Source: Minisyncoccota bacterium (GTDB taxonomy: Bacteria > Patescibacteriota > Minisyncoccia > Minisyncoccales > JAQTPW01). From it: a stretch of 59,693 nt of DNA. The DNA lies in the NCBI GenBank assembly GCA_028712565.1, contig JAQTPW010000006.1, forward strand, positions 1 through 59,693, read 5' to 3'. Both the position numbers and the translations under genes were made by a program. Within the stretch, counting starts at the first letter, position 1. Every line of letters starts with the position of its first letter. Of this stretch, positions 1 through 9,435 are shown piece by piece. Under the pieces are notes generated by a model that was not told the origin of the DNA, did no database searches, and saw only the letters and a program-made list of their open reading frames with translations.

Positions 1-87
1 CACGGTGAAATTATAATAATTAAACCTAATGTTTATCATTATGCCTTCGTCTTGGAAGATGTTGTCTTTGTAGAGAGAAAATTGTAA
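1..87 (+). CDS. C-terminal fragment of a CDS truncated by the window edge (…HGEIIIIKPNVYHYAFVLEDVVFVERKL*)
   Basis: Open frame 1 from base 1 to TAA at 85-87, followed by a terminator-like hairpin. Confidence 0.45.
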   Translation, partial: HGEIIIIKPNVYHYAFVLEDVVFVERKL

Positions 88-124
88 CCGTTTGATCCTC
101 AAAATCCCGACACATATAGCTAAA

Positions 125-152
125 GAGGGGGAATATTTACCCCCTTTTTTAT
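125..152 (+). terminator. Rho-independent terminator
   Basis: GGGGG-AATATTTA-CCCCC followed by TTTTTT. Confidence 0.75.
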
Positions 153-293
153 TTTGGATTTTTAATTCGCCAGATTCTTGTTAGAATATTCTTATAATTT
201 AAAGATAGTAAAAATTGCCAATCGTGCGGTTTTTTGATAGAGTGAAAAAACGGGAAAAAGTTAAATAATAACGCAACGTAAAAAATATTTTAT

Positions 294-2261
294 ATGGCTC
301 TAAATATATATCTTGGCGATTTAGTTTATAACACCATTAAGACAAATTATGTCGTACCTTTGAATATAGGGTATGTAGCCTCATTTCTTAAAGGAAAATT
401 CGGCCAAGAAGTTAATATCAAACTTTTCAAATATCCGGATATTCTTGAAAAAGCTCTTCGTGAAAATCCTCCTGATATTTTAGCTTTGAGCCATTACAGC
501 TGGAATGCGCGGCTTAACCTTCTTTTTTTGGAGATGGCAAAACGTTTAAATCCAAAAATTTTGACAGTTATGGGAGGGCCAAATATTAGAACAGAATCCG
601 TTGATCTTAAAAAATTTCTTACTAATCATAAAAATCTTGATTATCATGTGGCAAACGAAGGCGAGGAGCCTTTTGCAAGGATTGTCGGTGAAATTTTAGG
701 AGGGTGCGCCAGACCTCATCCTTTGGGTTGCGCCACTATTATTGATGGCGAATTTTTTTATGACGCAGAACCATTAGAAAAAAGAAGCATGGAAATAAGC
801 CAGCCTAGTCCTTATCTTACGGGATGGCTGGACCCATTTTTAGCTGATTCTAATACGATTCCTCTTTTGGAAACCAATCGAGGGTGCCCATACAGGTGCG
901 TTTATTGCGCTTGGGGGGCTATGCTTCCGAGAATAAGGACAAGGCCGCTCGAACAGGTTTTGGAAGAAATCAAGTATGTATCTGACAAATCAGCAGGCCA
1001 GCTTACTTGGATGTTTTGCGATAGTAATTTTGGGATCTTGCCAAGAGATGTGGAAATTGCAAAAAAGGTGCGCGAGCTTGTAGACAAAAAAGGATACCCT
1101 ACGCACGTAGACGTTTGGCAATCAAAAAATACGCCCGAACGAAATATAGAAATCTCTGAAATTTTAGGGAAAAACAATAGAGGATTAGTTGCTATACAAT
1201 CAGCAGATCCCAAGGTTCTTGATAATATTGGCCGGGGCGCTATAAAAATGGACAGCATAAAACAGCAAATCGATTACTACCATAATGAAAATCTTGAAGT
1301 GGGGACAGATATTCTTATCGGGCTGCCCGGCGAGAGCGCAAAAAGCCATTATAATACTTTAGCGGCCGCCTTTGATATGGGGTTTGATTATCTTGAACCA
1401 ATAAATATCCGGCTTTTGCAAGGCACAAGATATGAAAGCGATAAGTTCCGGCAAGAATACGCAGTTAAAACAAAATACAGGCCAATTTTCGGCGCATATG
1501 GCATATACGACAATAAAGTAGTGTTTGAGGTTGAAGAATCTGTCAGGAGCACGAAAGATATGTCAGAAGAAGAACTGAATAATTTTAAAATTCATCATTG
1601 GCTTATTTTCTTCACTTGGGATGTCGGCATATTCAAGCCCATTTTACTATTAGGAAAAAAACAAGGAATTAACCCCGAAGTAATTATAGACGAACTCTCC
1701 CGAACCCAAAATCCTATATTGAAAGATCTTTTTGACCGGATGAGAAAAGAATCAATGAAAGAATGGTTTGGGACCGAGGAAGAAATGATTTCCTTTTACA
1801 AACAGCCTGAAAATTTCAACAATCTGGTTAATAATTTTATGAAATTGAGCTTTTTCTATATTGCATTAGTGTATCAAGATCCGGAAATTCTTAAAGCTTT
1901 ACAAAAAGAAATGGAGGCCATTGTAACCGAAAAACTCAAAGCAAAAAACATTTTCAGCCAGAACGTTATGAATGACGTAATTGAACTTTCAGGCCTTTTA
2001 ACTTGCAAGAATCTTTTAGAAGGCGAAAAGAAAGTAACCATGAAATATCCGGGAGAGATTGTCTCTCTTGTAACTAATAATCCCAAATTCGCCAACAGAG
2101 ATATTGTTGAATTAGAAATTTATCGTCCGCAGGAATTTGTTTCTTTTTGCCGATTCCATTTAAGCCCCAGCGGAAAAGAAAATTTGTCTTTAAAAAATAT
2201 TGCGCGGTTTTTGGAAATAGGGGGCATGAACGTGCTAAAAAATAATATAAAAGTTTTATAA
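294..2261 (+). CDS. B12-binding-domain radical SAM protein
   Basis: CPYRCVYC (CxxxCxxC) motif with an N-terminal B12-binding-like region (VMGGPN). Confidence 0.85.
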   Translation: MALNIYLGDLVYNTIKTNYVVPLNIGYVASFLKGKFGQEVNIKLFKYPDILEKALRENPPDILALSHYSWNARLNLLFLEMAKRLNPKILTVMGGPNIRTESVDLKKFLTNHKNLDYHVANEGEEPFARIVGEILGGCARPHPLGCATIIDGEFFYDAEPLEKRSMEISQPSPYLTGWLDPFLADSNTIPLLETNRGCPYRCVYCAWGAMLPRIRTRPLEQVLEEIKYVSDKSAGQLTWMFCDSNFGILPRDVEIAKKVRELVDKKGYPTHVDVWQSKNTPERNIEISEILGKNNRGLVAIQSADPKVLDNIGRGAIKMDSIKQQIDYYHNENLEVGTDILIGLPGESAKSHYNTLAAAFDMGFDYLEPINIRLLQGTRYESDKFRQEYAVKTKYRPIFGAYGIYDNKVVFEVEESVRSTKDMSEEELNNFKIHHWLIFFTWDVGIFKPILLLGKKQGINPEVIIDELSRTQNPILKDLFDRMRKESMKEWFGTEEEMISFYKQPENFNNLVNNFMKLSFFYIALVYQDPEILKALQKEMEAIVTEKLKAKNIFSQNVMNDVIELSGLLTCKNLLEGEKKVTMKYPGEIVSLVTNNPKFANRDIVELEIYRPQEFVSFCRFHLSPSGKENLSLKNIARFLEIGGMNVLKNNIKVL

Positions 2262-2303
2262 TTACAAGAGCAGATTTTAATAGCGTTCGTCCTCGGAACC
2301 AAC

Positions 2304-2328
2304 AAAATCGCCCTGCGGGCGATTTTTT
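2304..2328 (+). terminator. Rho-independent terminator
   Basis: AAAATCGCCC-TGC-GGGCGATTTTTT. Confidence 0.75.
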
Positions 2329-2345
2329 GATACAATAAAAAAAAT

Positions 2346-2744
2346 ATGAAAAAAGGCGTTAATGCGGTTATCATCAATAATCAAAATAGAGTGCTTGTTT
2401 TAAAAAGAAGCCCGCAGGCTGGCTCATTCCCGAATCTTTGGAATTTTCCCGGCGGTAAAGTTGAAAATAATGAAACTTTACAAGATGCCGTAATAAGAGA
2501 AACAAAAGAAGAAGCTAATTTAGAAGTGAAACCTGAAAATAACTATTTTTCCATATATTATTATCCGGATGGAAGAGAAAAAAATGCCAAAATTGCAGTT
2601 TATGCTTTTAAAGTCAAGTTAATCAGCGGAATTATTCGGCTAGATGAGGAGCACAATGAATTTAAATGGATTTCCCGAAATAGTTGGACAAATCTCGATT
2701 ATACAAAAAGTTGCAAAGCAACGTTAAAAGAATTATTTAAATAA
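2346..2744 (+). CDS. NUDIX hydrolase
   Basis: Nudix box GGKVENNETLQDAVIRETKEEANL. Confidence 0.88.
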   Translation: MKKGVNAVIINNQNRVLVLKRSPQAGSFPNLWNFPGGKVENNETLQDAVIRETKEEANLEVKPENNYFSIYYYPDGREKNAKIAVYAFKVKLISGIIRLDEEHNEFKWISRNSWTNLDYTKSCKATLKELFK

Positions 2745-2798
2745 TTCTTTTAATACCTTACTTGCGAGTTGCGGTGAGACGCAGTAGAATATAATAAT

Positions 2799-3101
2799 AT
2801 GAAAGGATTTATTGAGTTTATAAGAAAACAGGGAGTTGTTGGTTTGGCCGTCGGTTTTATTTTAGGAGGCGCCGTTTCAAAACTGGTGTCGGCTTTGGTT
2901 TCAGATATAATAAATCCGATTCTTGGAGTTTTCCTTGGCAAGGTAGGAGGTTTGGAAAGTGCGACTTTTGGAATAGGCCCTGTTAAAATATTGTGGGGAG
3001 ATTTTCTTTCCGTTTTTATTGATTTTTTCGTTATTGCTTTAGTTGTTTATTTTGGAGTCAAACTTCTTAAATTGGATAAGTTAGACAAAAAAGATAATTA
3101 A
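2799..3101 (+). CDS. mscL: Large-conductance mechanosensitive channel
   Basis: MKGFIEFIRKQGVVGLAVGFILGGAVSKLVSALVSDIINPILG matches the MscL TM1 signature. Confidence 0.88.
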   Translation: MKGFIEFIRKQGVVGLAVGFILGGAVSKLVSALVSDIINPILGVFLGKVGGLESATFGIGPVKILWGDFLSVFIDFFVIALVVYFGVKLLKLDKLDKKDN

Positions 3102-3144
3102 TCACTTTGCAGAAATCCCCGAGGTTTTAAAAAGCCATTTGAAC

Positions 3145-3173
3145 TTGCTTTTTTTAGAAGGATGATGTAATAT
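3145..3173 (+). promoter_or_regulatory. Sigma70-like promoter TTGCTT-N17-TAATAT
   Basis: -35/-10 hexamers with 17-nt spacer; followed by a TTTGTGA-N8-TCACAAA palindrome at 3177-3198. Confidence 0.5.
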
Positions 3174-3287
3174 AAATTTGTGAGAGTTTGATCACAAATA
3201 GGTATATCCGGCATTCGGATTCGGGTAAACAAAAATAATAATATTTGCAACTCAACGTTTGGGAGTTGCATTTTTATTTCCGAAATT

Positions 3288-3566
3288 ATGCATCAAAGCC
3301 TCCAAAGATTTTTAAATAAGGAACGGTCTTCAATTCTCCCGCCTTCGAAAAATACAAAGGAAGAATTTTTATTTGAACACAACAGGCTGTCTCCCTTAAA
3401 TTTGCAAGCTACAACTGCTTTGCTTTCTCGTTTTAAAATAGAAAAACAGTCTCTTTTTAAAGATGATAATTGGTCTTTAGACAAACTTCGCAGGCCGTTC
3501 ATAATGTGGCTTACCTCTCTGACGGCCGCTGAAAAAGAAAATATTAGGAAAATTAAAAACGATTGA
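3288..3566 (+). CDS. Hypothetical protein (92 aa)
   Basis: ORF downstream of promoter and hairpin leader. Confidence 0.5.
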   Translation: MHQSLQRFLNKERSSILPPSKNTKEEFLFEHNRLSPLNLQATTALLSRFKIEKQSLFKDDNWSLDKLRRPFIMWLTSLTAAEKENIRKIKND

Positions 3567-3571
3567 ATCAT

Positions 3572-3649
3572 ATGAAAAATTCACACAATCCGAATAAAAA
3601 TAGAAATAGAAGGGCGCATCGCAGATTTTTGAAAAAGCATAGGGCTTGA
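3572..3649 (+). CDS. Very small basic protein, 25 aa (MKNSHNPNKNRNRRAHRRFLKKHRA)
   Basis: ATG-TGA small ORF right after the 92-aa ORF; stop codon lies in a terminator hairpin (AGGGCTTGAAAATAGCCCTT). Confidence 0.45.
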   Translation: MKNSHNPNKNRNRRAHRRFLKKHRA

Positions 3650-3660
3650 AAATAGCCCTT
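3641..3660 (+). terminator. Weak terminator-like hairpin
   Basis: AGGGCT-TGAAAAT-AGCCCT followed by T. Confidence 0.4.
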
Positions 3661-3687
3661 GACTTATTATCGCGAATAAGGTATTTT
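3659..3687 (+). promoter_or_regulatory. Sigma70-like promoter TTGACT-N17-TATTTT ahead of the RRM gene
   Basis: Hexamers and 17-nt spacing; long (~115 nt) leader to the RRM ATG. Confidence 0.45.
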
Positions 3688-3804
3688 GATAACGTAAGTT
3701 TATGTTAATTTTCCTTTCCTTACGTATTTATTAATTATGTAAGCTTTGAAAGAGAAAATAGTAGGTCGGCTTACTTAGTAAATAAATAACGTAATAAAAT
3801 CTAT

Positions 3805-4125
3805 ATGGCAAAAAAACTATTTGTTGGCGGGCTATCTTATGATACCACCGACGCAACATTAAAAGACGCTTTTGCTCAGGCAGGAACTGTTGAATCAGCA
3901 GTGATAATTATTGATAAAATGTCCGGAAGATCAAAAGGATTTGGCTTTGTTGAAATGTCTACTGAAGAAGAAGCCAAAAAAGCAATTGAAATGCTCAATG
4001 GCAAAGAGATTGATGGGAGAAACGTTACGGTAAATGAAGCCAGGCCAATGGAATCTCGCCCAAGAGGAGGCGGATTTGGCCGCGGAGGCCGCGGATTTGG
4101 CGGAGAAAGAAGCGAGCGCTGGTAA
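3805..4125 (+). CDS. RNA-binding protein, single RRM with Gly/Arg-rich tail
   Basis: KLFVGGLSYDTTD (RNP2) and KGFGFVEM (RNP1); RGGGFGRGGRGFGG tail. Confidence 0.92.
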   Translation: MAKKLFVGGLSYDTTDATLKDAFAQAGTVESAVIIIDKMSGRSKGFGFVEMSTEEEAKKAIEMLNGKEIDGRNVTVNEARPMESRPRGGGFGRGGRGFGGERSERW

Positions 4126-4135
4126 GCAAAATAAG

Positions 4136-4164
4136 AAAAAATCCCCGAAAGGGGATTTTTTCTT
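4136..4164 (+). terminator. Rho-independent terminator
   Basis: AAAAATCCCC-GAAA-GGGGATTTTTT. Confidence 0.85.
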
Positions 4165-4234
4165 TAAGAGAATTGACAATTAACCTGGAATAGGTTATAT
4201 AAACGAACAGACAAATTTCTGAAAGGAGGCAGAA

Positions 4235-4743
4235 ATGGATGATGGAATATTGTTCTTTGCAGAAGGCGCAAAAAAAGATGGCAAGTATTTTTTCAACAAA
4301 AGAGAGATCCGTTTTGCTAAAAAGATAGCAAAACAATTTCCAAGTCACCCCGTGGATATACTTTTTATAAAAGAAGTTATAGGATTTGATCCTCCGAATT
4401 TGTATTCAGAGCTCCTAAAAAATGAGCTTCTTTTGCAGAAAGTGCCGCTTGAGTTTATAAAGATTGTCCCTGGTTACGGTCAAAGCACAATAAGCGAGAT
4501 TGTAGCTGCAGAAAAGTGGTTTCTTGATTACAAAAAGAAGCGAGTTGCCAGTTTTGGTTCCATTTGCCACGCATCGAGCTTATGTGGCTGATTCGATATC
4601 ATCGTTTTGTCCGGACTTATCCAATTTGGAATTTCTTACCAGTGTCCATTTTATTAGAACCTTTAAAAATTCTATTAATATTTTTCCCCGCATCGTTTCA
4701 GAACCGATTGGCAGGGATTATTTTGCGACAAAAAAACGGATAG
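4235..4743 (+). pseudogene. DUF218 (YdcF/SanA)-like protein, apparently interrupted by a -1 frameshift near 4556-4560
   Basis: ORF 4235-4591 preceded by AAAGGAGG; switching to frame 1 near 4558 continues as FHLPRIELMWLIRYHRFVRTYPIWNFLPVSILLEPLKILLIFFPASFQNRLAGIILRQKNG* and stops at the terminator hairpin. Confidence 0.5.
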
Positions 4744-4759
4744 ATTCTATCCGTTTTTC
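4735..4759 (+). terminator. Rho-independent terminator
   Basis: ACGGATAG-ATT-CTATCCGTTTTT. Confidence 0.75.
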
Positions 4760-4780
4760 TTTCGCTTGAAGATTTGAATT

Positions 4781-5284
4781 TTATCCCGTAATTATTTTTT
4801 TTATTTTTTGGGGATGGGGGAGAGTGCGGAAATAAAATTTATTTTGGGTTCCGGCGCTCTGGATTTCTATATCGCCATAACTCAAGAGAGTGGAAAAGAC
4901 GCCGGAGATATTAACAGAAATATCTTGAATTTTATCCAAATAAACTTCGTTGAGTGTGTATTTAAAGAATCCCTTTTGTTGGTTTTCAATTACCCGTTTA
5001 TTTGTCACAACAACAGTATTCAAGGAAAAAAGCATAATATTATAAAAAAGCAGAATCCAAAGGATTAAGAAATAAACCCGTGTCAAAAATTCAAATAATC
5101 CGGAAAATAGAGAATACCAGCTTTGCGAGCTTATAAAGTGGTTAACCACAGAGGGCAAGGCCATAAGTAATATAAAAAATACAACAGGGCCTAATAGCAC
5201 AATCCAATGGCGGCGGGATACAAAAACCGTTGTTTCTCCGGGCTGCTGGTTTCTAAAGCTGTTTGACGATTTAAAGATTGCCAT
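4781..5284 (-). CDS. Bacterial PH (bPH2/YdbS-like) domain membrane protein
   Basis: VVVTNKRVIENQQKGFFKYTLNEVYLDKIQDI pattern after two TM segments. Confidence 0.75.
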   Translation of the reverse strand: MAIFKSSNSFRNQQPGETTVFVSRRHWIVLLGPVVFFILLMALPSVVNHFISSQSWYSLFSGLFEFLTRVYFLILWILLFYNIMLFSLNTVVVTNKRVIENQQKGFFKYTLNEVYLDKIQDISVNISGVFSTLLSYGDIEIQSAGTQNKFYFRTLPHPQKIKKIITG

Positions 5285-5287
5285 AAT

Positions 5288-5548
5288 TTAATATAATTTT
5301 AAAAAACTATGCAAAAAGCTGAAAATATTAGGCCAATTAATTTGGGAGTATGCCTTTGTGGCAGAAGTGAATAAAATTAGGGAACTGATGAAAAATACCA
5401 AAGCCAAAAGTTTTGGAATGACCCCAATGCCGAATCTGATAAAGTGATAAATTATTGCAAAGGCGTACCAAATAAAAACTCCAAGGAACAGCAAAGAAGC
5501 CAAAAGTGAGATATTGATTGAGTTGAAAAATTGAAAAATAGAAGCCAT
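5288..5548 (-). CDS. Hypothetical membrane protein (86 aa)
   Basis: Hydrophobic ORF directly upstream of the bPH gene, same strand. Confidence 0.55.
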   Translation of the reverse strand: MASIFQFFNSINISLLASLLFLGVFIWYAFAIIYHFIRFGIGVIPKLLALVFFISSLILFTSATKAYSQINWPNIFSFLHSFLKLY

Positions 5549-5622
5549 TTATTATTTATACCTAAAATCAAAAATAGATGCAACAAAACCGCACTCTTTT
5601 ATTTTATTAAAAAGAATATATA

Positions 5623-6000
5623 ATGGGGAAAGCGAAATATATGATTAATTTTCAAAAATTTTTAAACAGTTTAAAAATCGCACTTTCTGGTTTAAAAACC
5701 GCCCTTAAAACAGAGGAGAATTTTCGTATTCAGGCGTTGATTGGGTTTATAGTTATAATTTTAATGTTTGTTCTTGGCGTATCTGTTTTGGAAAGGAGCA
5801 TTTTGATTTTAGTTGTCTTTGTGGTTTTGAGCTTGGAACTTATTAATTCGCAAATTGAAAAATTTTTGGACTTAATCCAGCCGGTTTTGCACCCAAAAGT
5901 AAAAATAATAAAAGATCTTTCTGCTGCCGCGGTTTTGATTTCAGTATTCGGGGCAATTATTATAGGAATTCTTATATTTTTTCCGCATTTTTTCAAATGA
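5623..6000 (+). CDS. dgkA: Diacylglycerol/undecaprenol kinase family
   Basis: Three-TM DgkA pattern: TEENFRIQA…LELINSQIEKFLDLI…KIIKDLSAAAVL; start may be the ATG at 5641. Confidence 0.85.
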   Translation: MGKAKYMINFQKFLNSLKIALSGLKTALKTEENFRIQALIGFIVIILMFVLGVSVLERSILILVVFVVLSLELINSQIEKFLDLIQPVLHPKVKIIKDLSAAAVLISVFGAIIIGILIFFPHFFK

Positions 6001-6001
6001 A

Positions 6002-6046
6002 AACGCACCCAAAATTAGAAGCCGGGTGCGTTTGCGTTTTTTTTGT
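6002..6046 (+). terminator. Terminator-like hairpin
   Basis: AAACGCACCC…GGGTGCGTTT followed by T-rich run. Confidence 0.7.
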
Positions 6047-6047
6047 T

Positions 6048-6350
6048 TTAAATTTTTGTGAAAGAGCAACTCGCCGGTATTGGCTCACCGACTTCAAGGC
6101 GGTCATCTTCTATTAGTATCCCCATCCCATCCACTTCCGACTGTTTCTCCAAGTTATCCAAAAAGAAAGCACATTCTTCATAGTAGCTGACAAATACAAG
6201 TTCATTTAAAGATACAGCTTTTGCAATAACGTGTATCTTTTTTCCCAGAGCATTATTTAGCAGCGTGACATTTTTGTATTTGCCGACTTCTAGTTCCACA
6301 GTTCCCTCGTAAACCAGTTTGCCATCTTTGATTACAAGTTTTCCAGTCAA
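6048..6350 (-). CDS. Hypothetical protein (100 aa)
   Basis: TTG start preceded by perfect AAGGAGGT on the minus strand. Confidence 0.6.
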   Translation of the reverse strand: MTGKLVIKDGKLVYEGTVELEVGKYKNVTLLNNALGKKIHVIAKAVSLNELVFVSYYEECAFFLDNLEKQSEVDGMGILIEDDRLEVGEPIPASCSFTKI

Positions 6351-6474
6351 GCAGCAGAACCTCCTTTTTTAAAACATTAAACCTTACTATAGCATTTTAT
6401 TTTAAAAATGCAAGCCAAAAAGAAGTAATCCTATTATATCGTTTAAAACTAAATTTTTTGTTAAAATTAATAAA

Positions 6475-7731
6475 ATGGAAAAAATAAAAGGCAATTTCGA
6501 TGTGGCAGTTATAGGCGGAGGGCCCTCGGGAATGATGGCTGCCGGAAGGGCGGCGGAATTAGGAAAAAAAGTTGTGCTTTTGGAAAAGAATGAAAGCTTG
6601 GGTAAAAAACTTTTGTTAACTGGAAAGGGCAGGTGCAATCTTACTAACGCCGAATTTAATCTGAGGAAATTAGTAGAAAATTACGGAAAAAACGGAGATT
6701 TTCTTTACCATCCTTTTTCTGTTTTCGGAGTAAAAGAAGTTATTGATTTTTTTGAAAAAATGGGCCTAAGAACAAAAATCGAAAGAGGGAACAGGGTTTT
6801 TCCAAAAAGCGATAATTCGCAAGACGTTTTGGATGTTTTGAAAAAATATTTGGTAAAAAATAGCGTTTCTATAATGTATAATTCTGAAATTAAATCTATT
6901 GGAAAAGAAGGAAGAAAAATTAAAAAATTAATATTGAAAAATGGAGAAATAGAAGCCGAAAAATATATTTTATGCACCGGTGGAAAAGCTTTCCCGGGAA
7001 CTGGGTCTACGGGAGATGGGTTTAAATTCGCAAAAGATCTTAGCCATAATATTACAGATTTAAGCCCGGCTTTGGTTCCGATTCGCATAAAAGAGGATTT
7101 CGGGAAAGAATTGCAAGGTTTAACCTTAAAAAATATTGGAATCTCTGTTTTTCAAAATAGGAAAAAGCAATTTTCCGAATTTGGAGAGTGTTTGTTTGCT
7201 CATTTTGGATTATCTGGGCCGATAATTTTGGAAATCAGCAAAAAGGTGGGAGGGTTATTAAAGCAAGGAGAGGTGGAATTATTTTTGGATTTAAAGCCGG
7301 CTTTGGATTTTGAAATTCTTGATAAAAGAGTCCAGCGCGATTTCCAAAAATATCAGAAAAAATTATTTAAAAATTCTTTAGATGATCTTCTCCCCCAAAA
7401 AATGATACCGTTTATTATCAAGATGTCGGGACTAGAGCCGGATAGAAAAGTAGACAGTATTACCAAAGAAGAAAGGCATAATTTAGTAAGATTATTAAAA
7501 GGTGTTAAAATGACTGTTGCAGGATTGTTAGGTTTTGAAGAAGCAATTGTGACAAGCGGAGGAGTTTCTTTAAAAGAAATAGATTCGAAAACAATGAAGT
7601 CAAATTTAATTGATAACTTATTTTTTGCCGGAGAAATAATAGATGTCGACGGCCCAACCGGCGGATACAATCTGCAAATGTGCTGGAGCACGGGAAGGTT
7701 GGCAGGGGAGAGCGCGGCGAAATTGAGCTAA
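6475..7731 (+). CDS. NAD(P)/FAD-dependent oxidoreductase, HI0933/BaiN family flavoprotein
   Basis: VIGGGPSGMMAAGRAAELGKKVVLLEKN; GRCNLTN; GEIIDVDGPTGGYNLQMCWSTG. Confidence 0.93.
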   Translation: MEKIKGNFDVAVIGGGPSGMMAAGRAAELGKKVVLLEKNESLGKKLLLTGKGRCNLTNAEFNLRKLVENYGKNGDFLYHPFSVFGVKEVIDFFEKMGLRTKIERGNRVFPKSDNSQDVLDVLKKYLVKNSVSIMYNSEIKSIGKEGRKIKKLILKNGEIEAEKYILCTGGKAFPGTGSTGDGFKFAKDLSHNITDLSPALVPIRIKEDFGKELQGLTLKNIGISVFQNRKKQFSEFGECLFAHFGLSGPIILEISKKVGGLLKQGEVELFLDLKPALDFEILDKRVQRDFQKYQKKLFKNSLDDLLPQKMIPFIIKMSGLEPDRKVDSITKEERHNLVRLLKGVKMTVAGLLGFEEAIVTSGGVSLKEIDSKTMKSNLIDNLFFAGEIIDVDGPTGGYNLQMCWSTGRLAGESAAKLS

Positions 7732-7784
7732 ATAAGTGAAATAAGTTAATTAAGCTGACTAAGCTAATTAAGATAATTAAGCTA
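7731..7784. repeat. Degenerate 9-nt tandem units (~6 copies)
   Basis: AATAAGTGA AATAAGTTA ATTAAGCTG ACTAAGCTA ATTAAGATA ATTAAGCTA. Confidence 0.75.
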
Positions 7785-7793
7785 TAAGATATT

Positions 7794-8672
7794 ATGGAAA
7801 AAATTGGTCTTGTTGCTGAGGATGTGATTGATATGCCTCAGGAATTAATCGAAAAATACCAGATTTCATTAGCTAAAATGAAATTCAGCTGGCCGGAAAT
7901 TGAAAATTTTCCCGGAGAAAATAATTTTCAGAAAATGCGAGAAGCCGAAAAAAGAGGGGAAAGAAGTTTTGGAAAAACTTCTCAGCCGTCCATGGGAGAT
8001 TTTTTGGAAAAATATAAATTACAGCTGTCAAAATTTGATGAAGTTATTTGTTTGGCCGCGACTTCCAAGCTTTCCGGCAGTTTTAATTCGGCGACTCAAG
8101 CAAAAAGATTTCTAAAGCCGGAAGAACAAAATAGGGTGTTTGTTATTGATTCTCAAAGCGTAGCCGGTGGACAAGCCCTTTTGGTTTTAAAAGCCATTGA
8201 TTTAATTAACGACGGGAAATCCGCAAAAGATATTGTAAAAGAATTGGAGGATTTTGTTCCGCAGGTTTCGCTTTTTTTGATTTTGAAAGATCCAAAATGG
8301 GTCGAGGCCTCTGGAAGATTATCGCATCTTGCCGCAAATTTGATAAGAGGGCTCGCAAAAGCCGGCATCCGTCCGATAATGGCAATAAAAAACGGAGTGC
8401 TGGGCCCAGCCGGAATCAGAACAAACGCAAAAGACATTCCAACCGCGCTTTTTAATCAGTTTGAGCACGATACTGAAAAATTACAAAAAGAAGGCAAAAG
8501 ATTTCGGGTAGTAATCAATCACGGCGACGATTTGGCGGGCGCCCAAAGATTAAAAGAAATGATTGAAGGAAAATTTGCCAACACTAAAGTTGTTTTTGTG
8601 CATATTCTCGATAATGTGCTCGGGGTCCTTGCCGGGCCCGATGCCTTGGCTATATCTTGGCTGCAAGAATAA
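7794..8672 (+). CDS. DegV family fatty-acid-binding-like protein
   Basis: KTSQPSMGDFLEKY…AATSKLSGSFNSA…VIDSQSVAGGQALL. Confidence 0.88.
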   Translation: MEKIGLVAEDVIDMPQELIEKYQISLAKMKFSWPEIENFPGENNFQKMREAEKRGERSFGKTSQPSMGDFLEKYKLQLSKFDEVICLAATSKLSGSFNSATQAKRFLKPEEQNRVFVIDSQSVAGGQALLVLKAIDLINDGKSAKDIVKELEDFVPQVSLFLILKDPKWVEASGRLSHLAANLIRGLAKAGIRPIMAIKNGVLGPAGIRTNAKDIPTALFNQFEHDTEKLQKEGKRFRVVINHGDDLAGAQRLKEMIEGKFANTKVVFVHILDNVLGVLAGPDALAISWLQE

Positions 8673-8755
8673 AGCCCTTTTAAGCCAATTTTTAATGAAA
8701 AATTAATGTTTCTTCGCTAAACTGCAGAAAGTGTGTTAATTTTTAATTAAAATAT

Positions 8756-9430
8756 ATGAAAATTTTAATTATCGAAGATGAAGAAAGCTTAGCTAAACTC
8801 TTAAAAATGGGATTGAAAAAAGAGGGGTATGCGGCAGATTATGTTTTGGATGGGGAGTTGGGCCAAAAAAGAATAGAGTTATATCATAGAGATTATGATG
8901 CCGTTATTTTGGATTTGATGCTGCCTAAAAAAAGCGGGCTGGAAGTTTTAAAAAATATTAGGCAGCTTAATGTTTCTATCCCGGTTTTAATTCTTACTGC
9001 AAAAGACAGCTTGGATGACAAAGTTACCCTGCTCGATGCCGGAGCTGACGATTATCTGATAAAGCCCTTCCATTTTAATGAAGTATTGGCTCGTTTGAGA
9101 GCATTAACTAGGCGGCCAGAAAAAGTTTTGCCAGCTGAATTACGAATTGCTGATTTGGTTTTGGTTCCCGAAACAAAAATTGTCTCCCGCAACGGAAAAG
9201 AGATAAAGCTTACTTTAAAAGAATTTCGGCTTCTTGAGTATCTAATGCGCCGCCCGAATCAGGCCGTTGAAAGGGAAGATTTAGTTGACAATATCTGGGA
9301 TTTTCAATTTGATTCTTTAAGCAATATTGTAGATGTATATATTAACAGATTAAGGGAGAAAATAGATAAAGATAGCGGAAAAAAGTTGATAGAAACAATT
9401 CATGGAGTAGGTTATAAAATTAAAACATAA
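8756..9430 (+). CDS. OmpR/PhoB-family response regulator
   Basis: Receiver (EDEE, LDLMLP, LTAK, KPF) and winged-helix output (LTLKEFRLLEYLMRRPNQ…VDVYINRLREKID). Confidence 0.95.
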   Translation: MKILIIEDEESLAKLLKMGLKKEGYAADYVLDGELGQKRIELYHRDYDAVILDLMLPKKSGLEVLKNIRQLNVSIPVLILTAKDSLDDKVTLLDAGADDYLIKPFHFNEVLARLRALTRRPEKVLPAELRIADLVLVPETKIVSRNGKEIKLTLKEFRLLEYLMRRPNQAVEREDLVDNIWDFQFDSLSNIVDVYINRLREKIDKDSGKKLIETIHGVGYKIKT

Positions 9431-9435
9431 ATAAA

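Noticed and set aside
902-1258. Many antisense ORFs opposite strong CDSs (e.g. 902-1258, 6705-7088, 43553-43819)
   Set aside because: Opposite well-recognised conserved proteins, no independent start signals or family motifs.
3183-3193. AGAGTTTGATC, identical to the start of bacterial 16S rRNA
   Set aside because: Only this short match; downstream sequence is not 16S rRNA. It is part of the TTTGTGA…TCACAAA palindrome.
4524-4769. ORF 4524-4769 as a separate gene
   Set aside because: TTG start, no RBS, runs through a terminator hairpin; frame 1 gives a more convincing continuation of the upstream DUF218-like gene.
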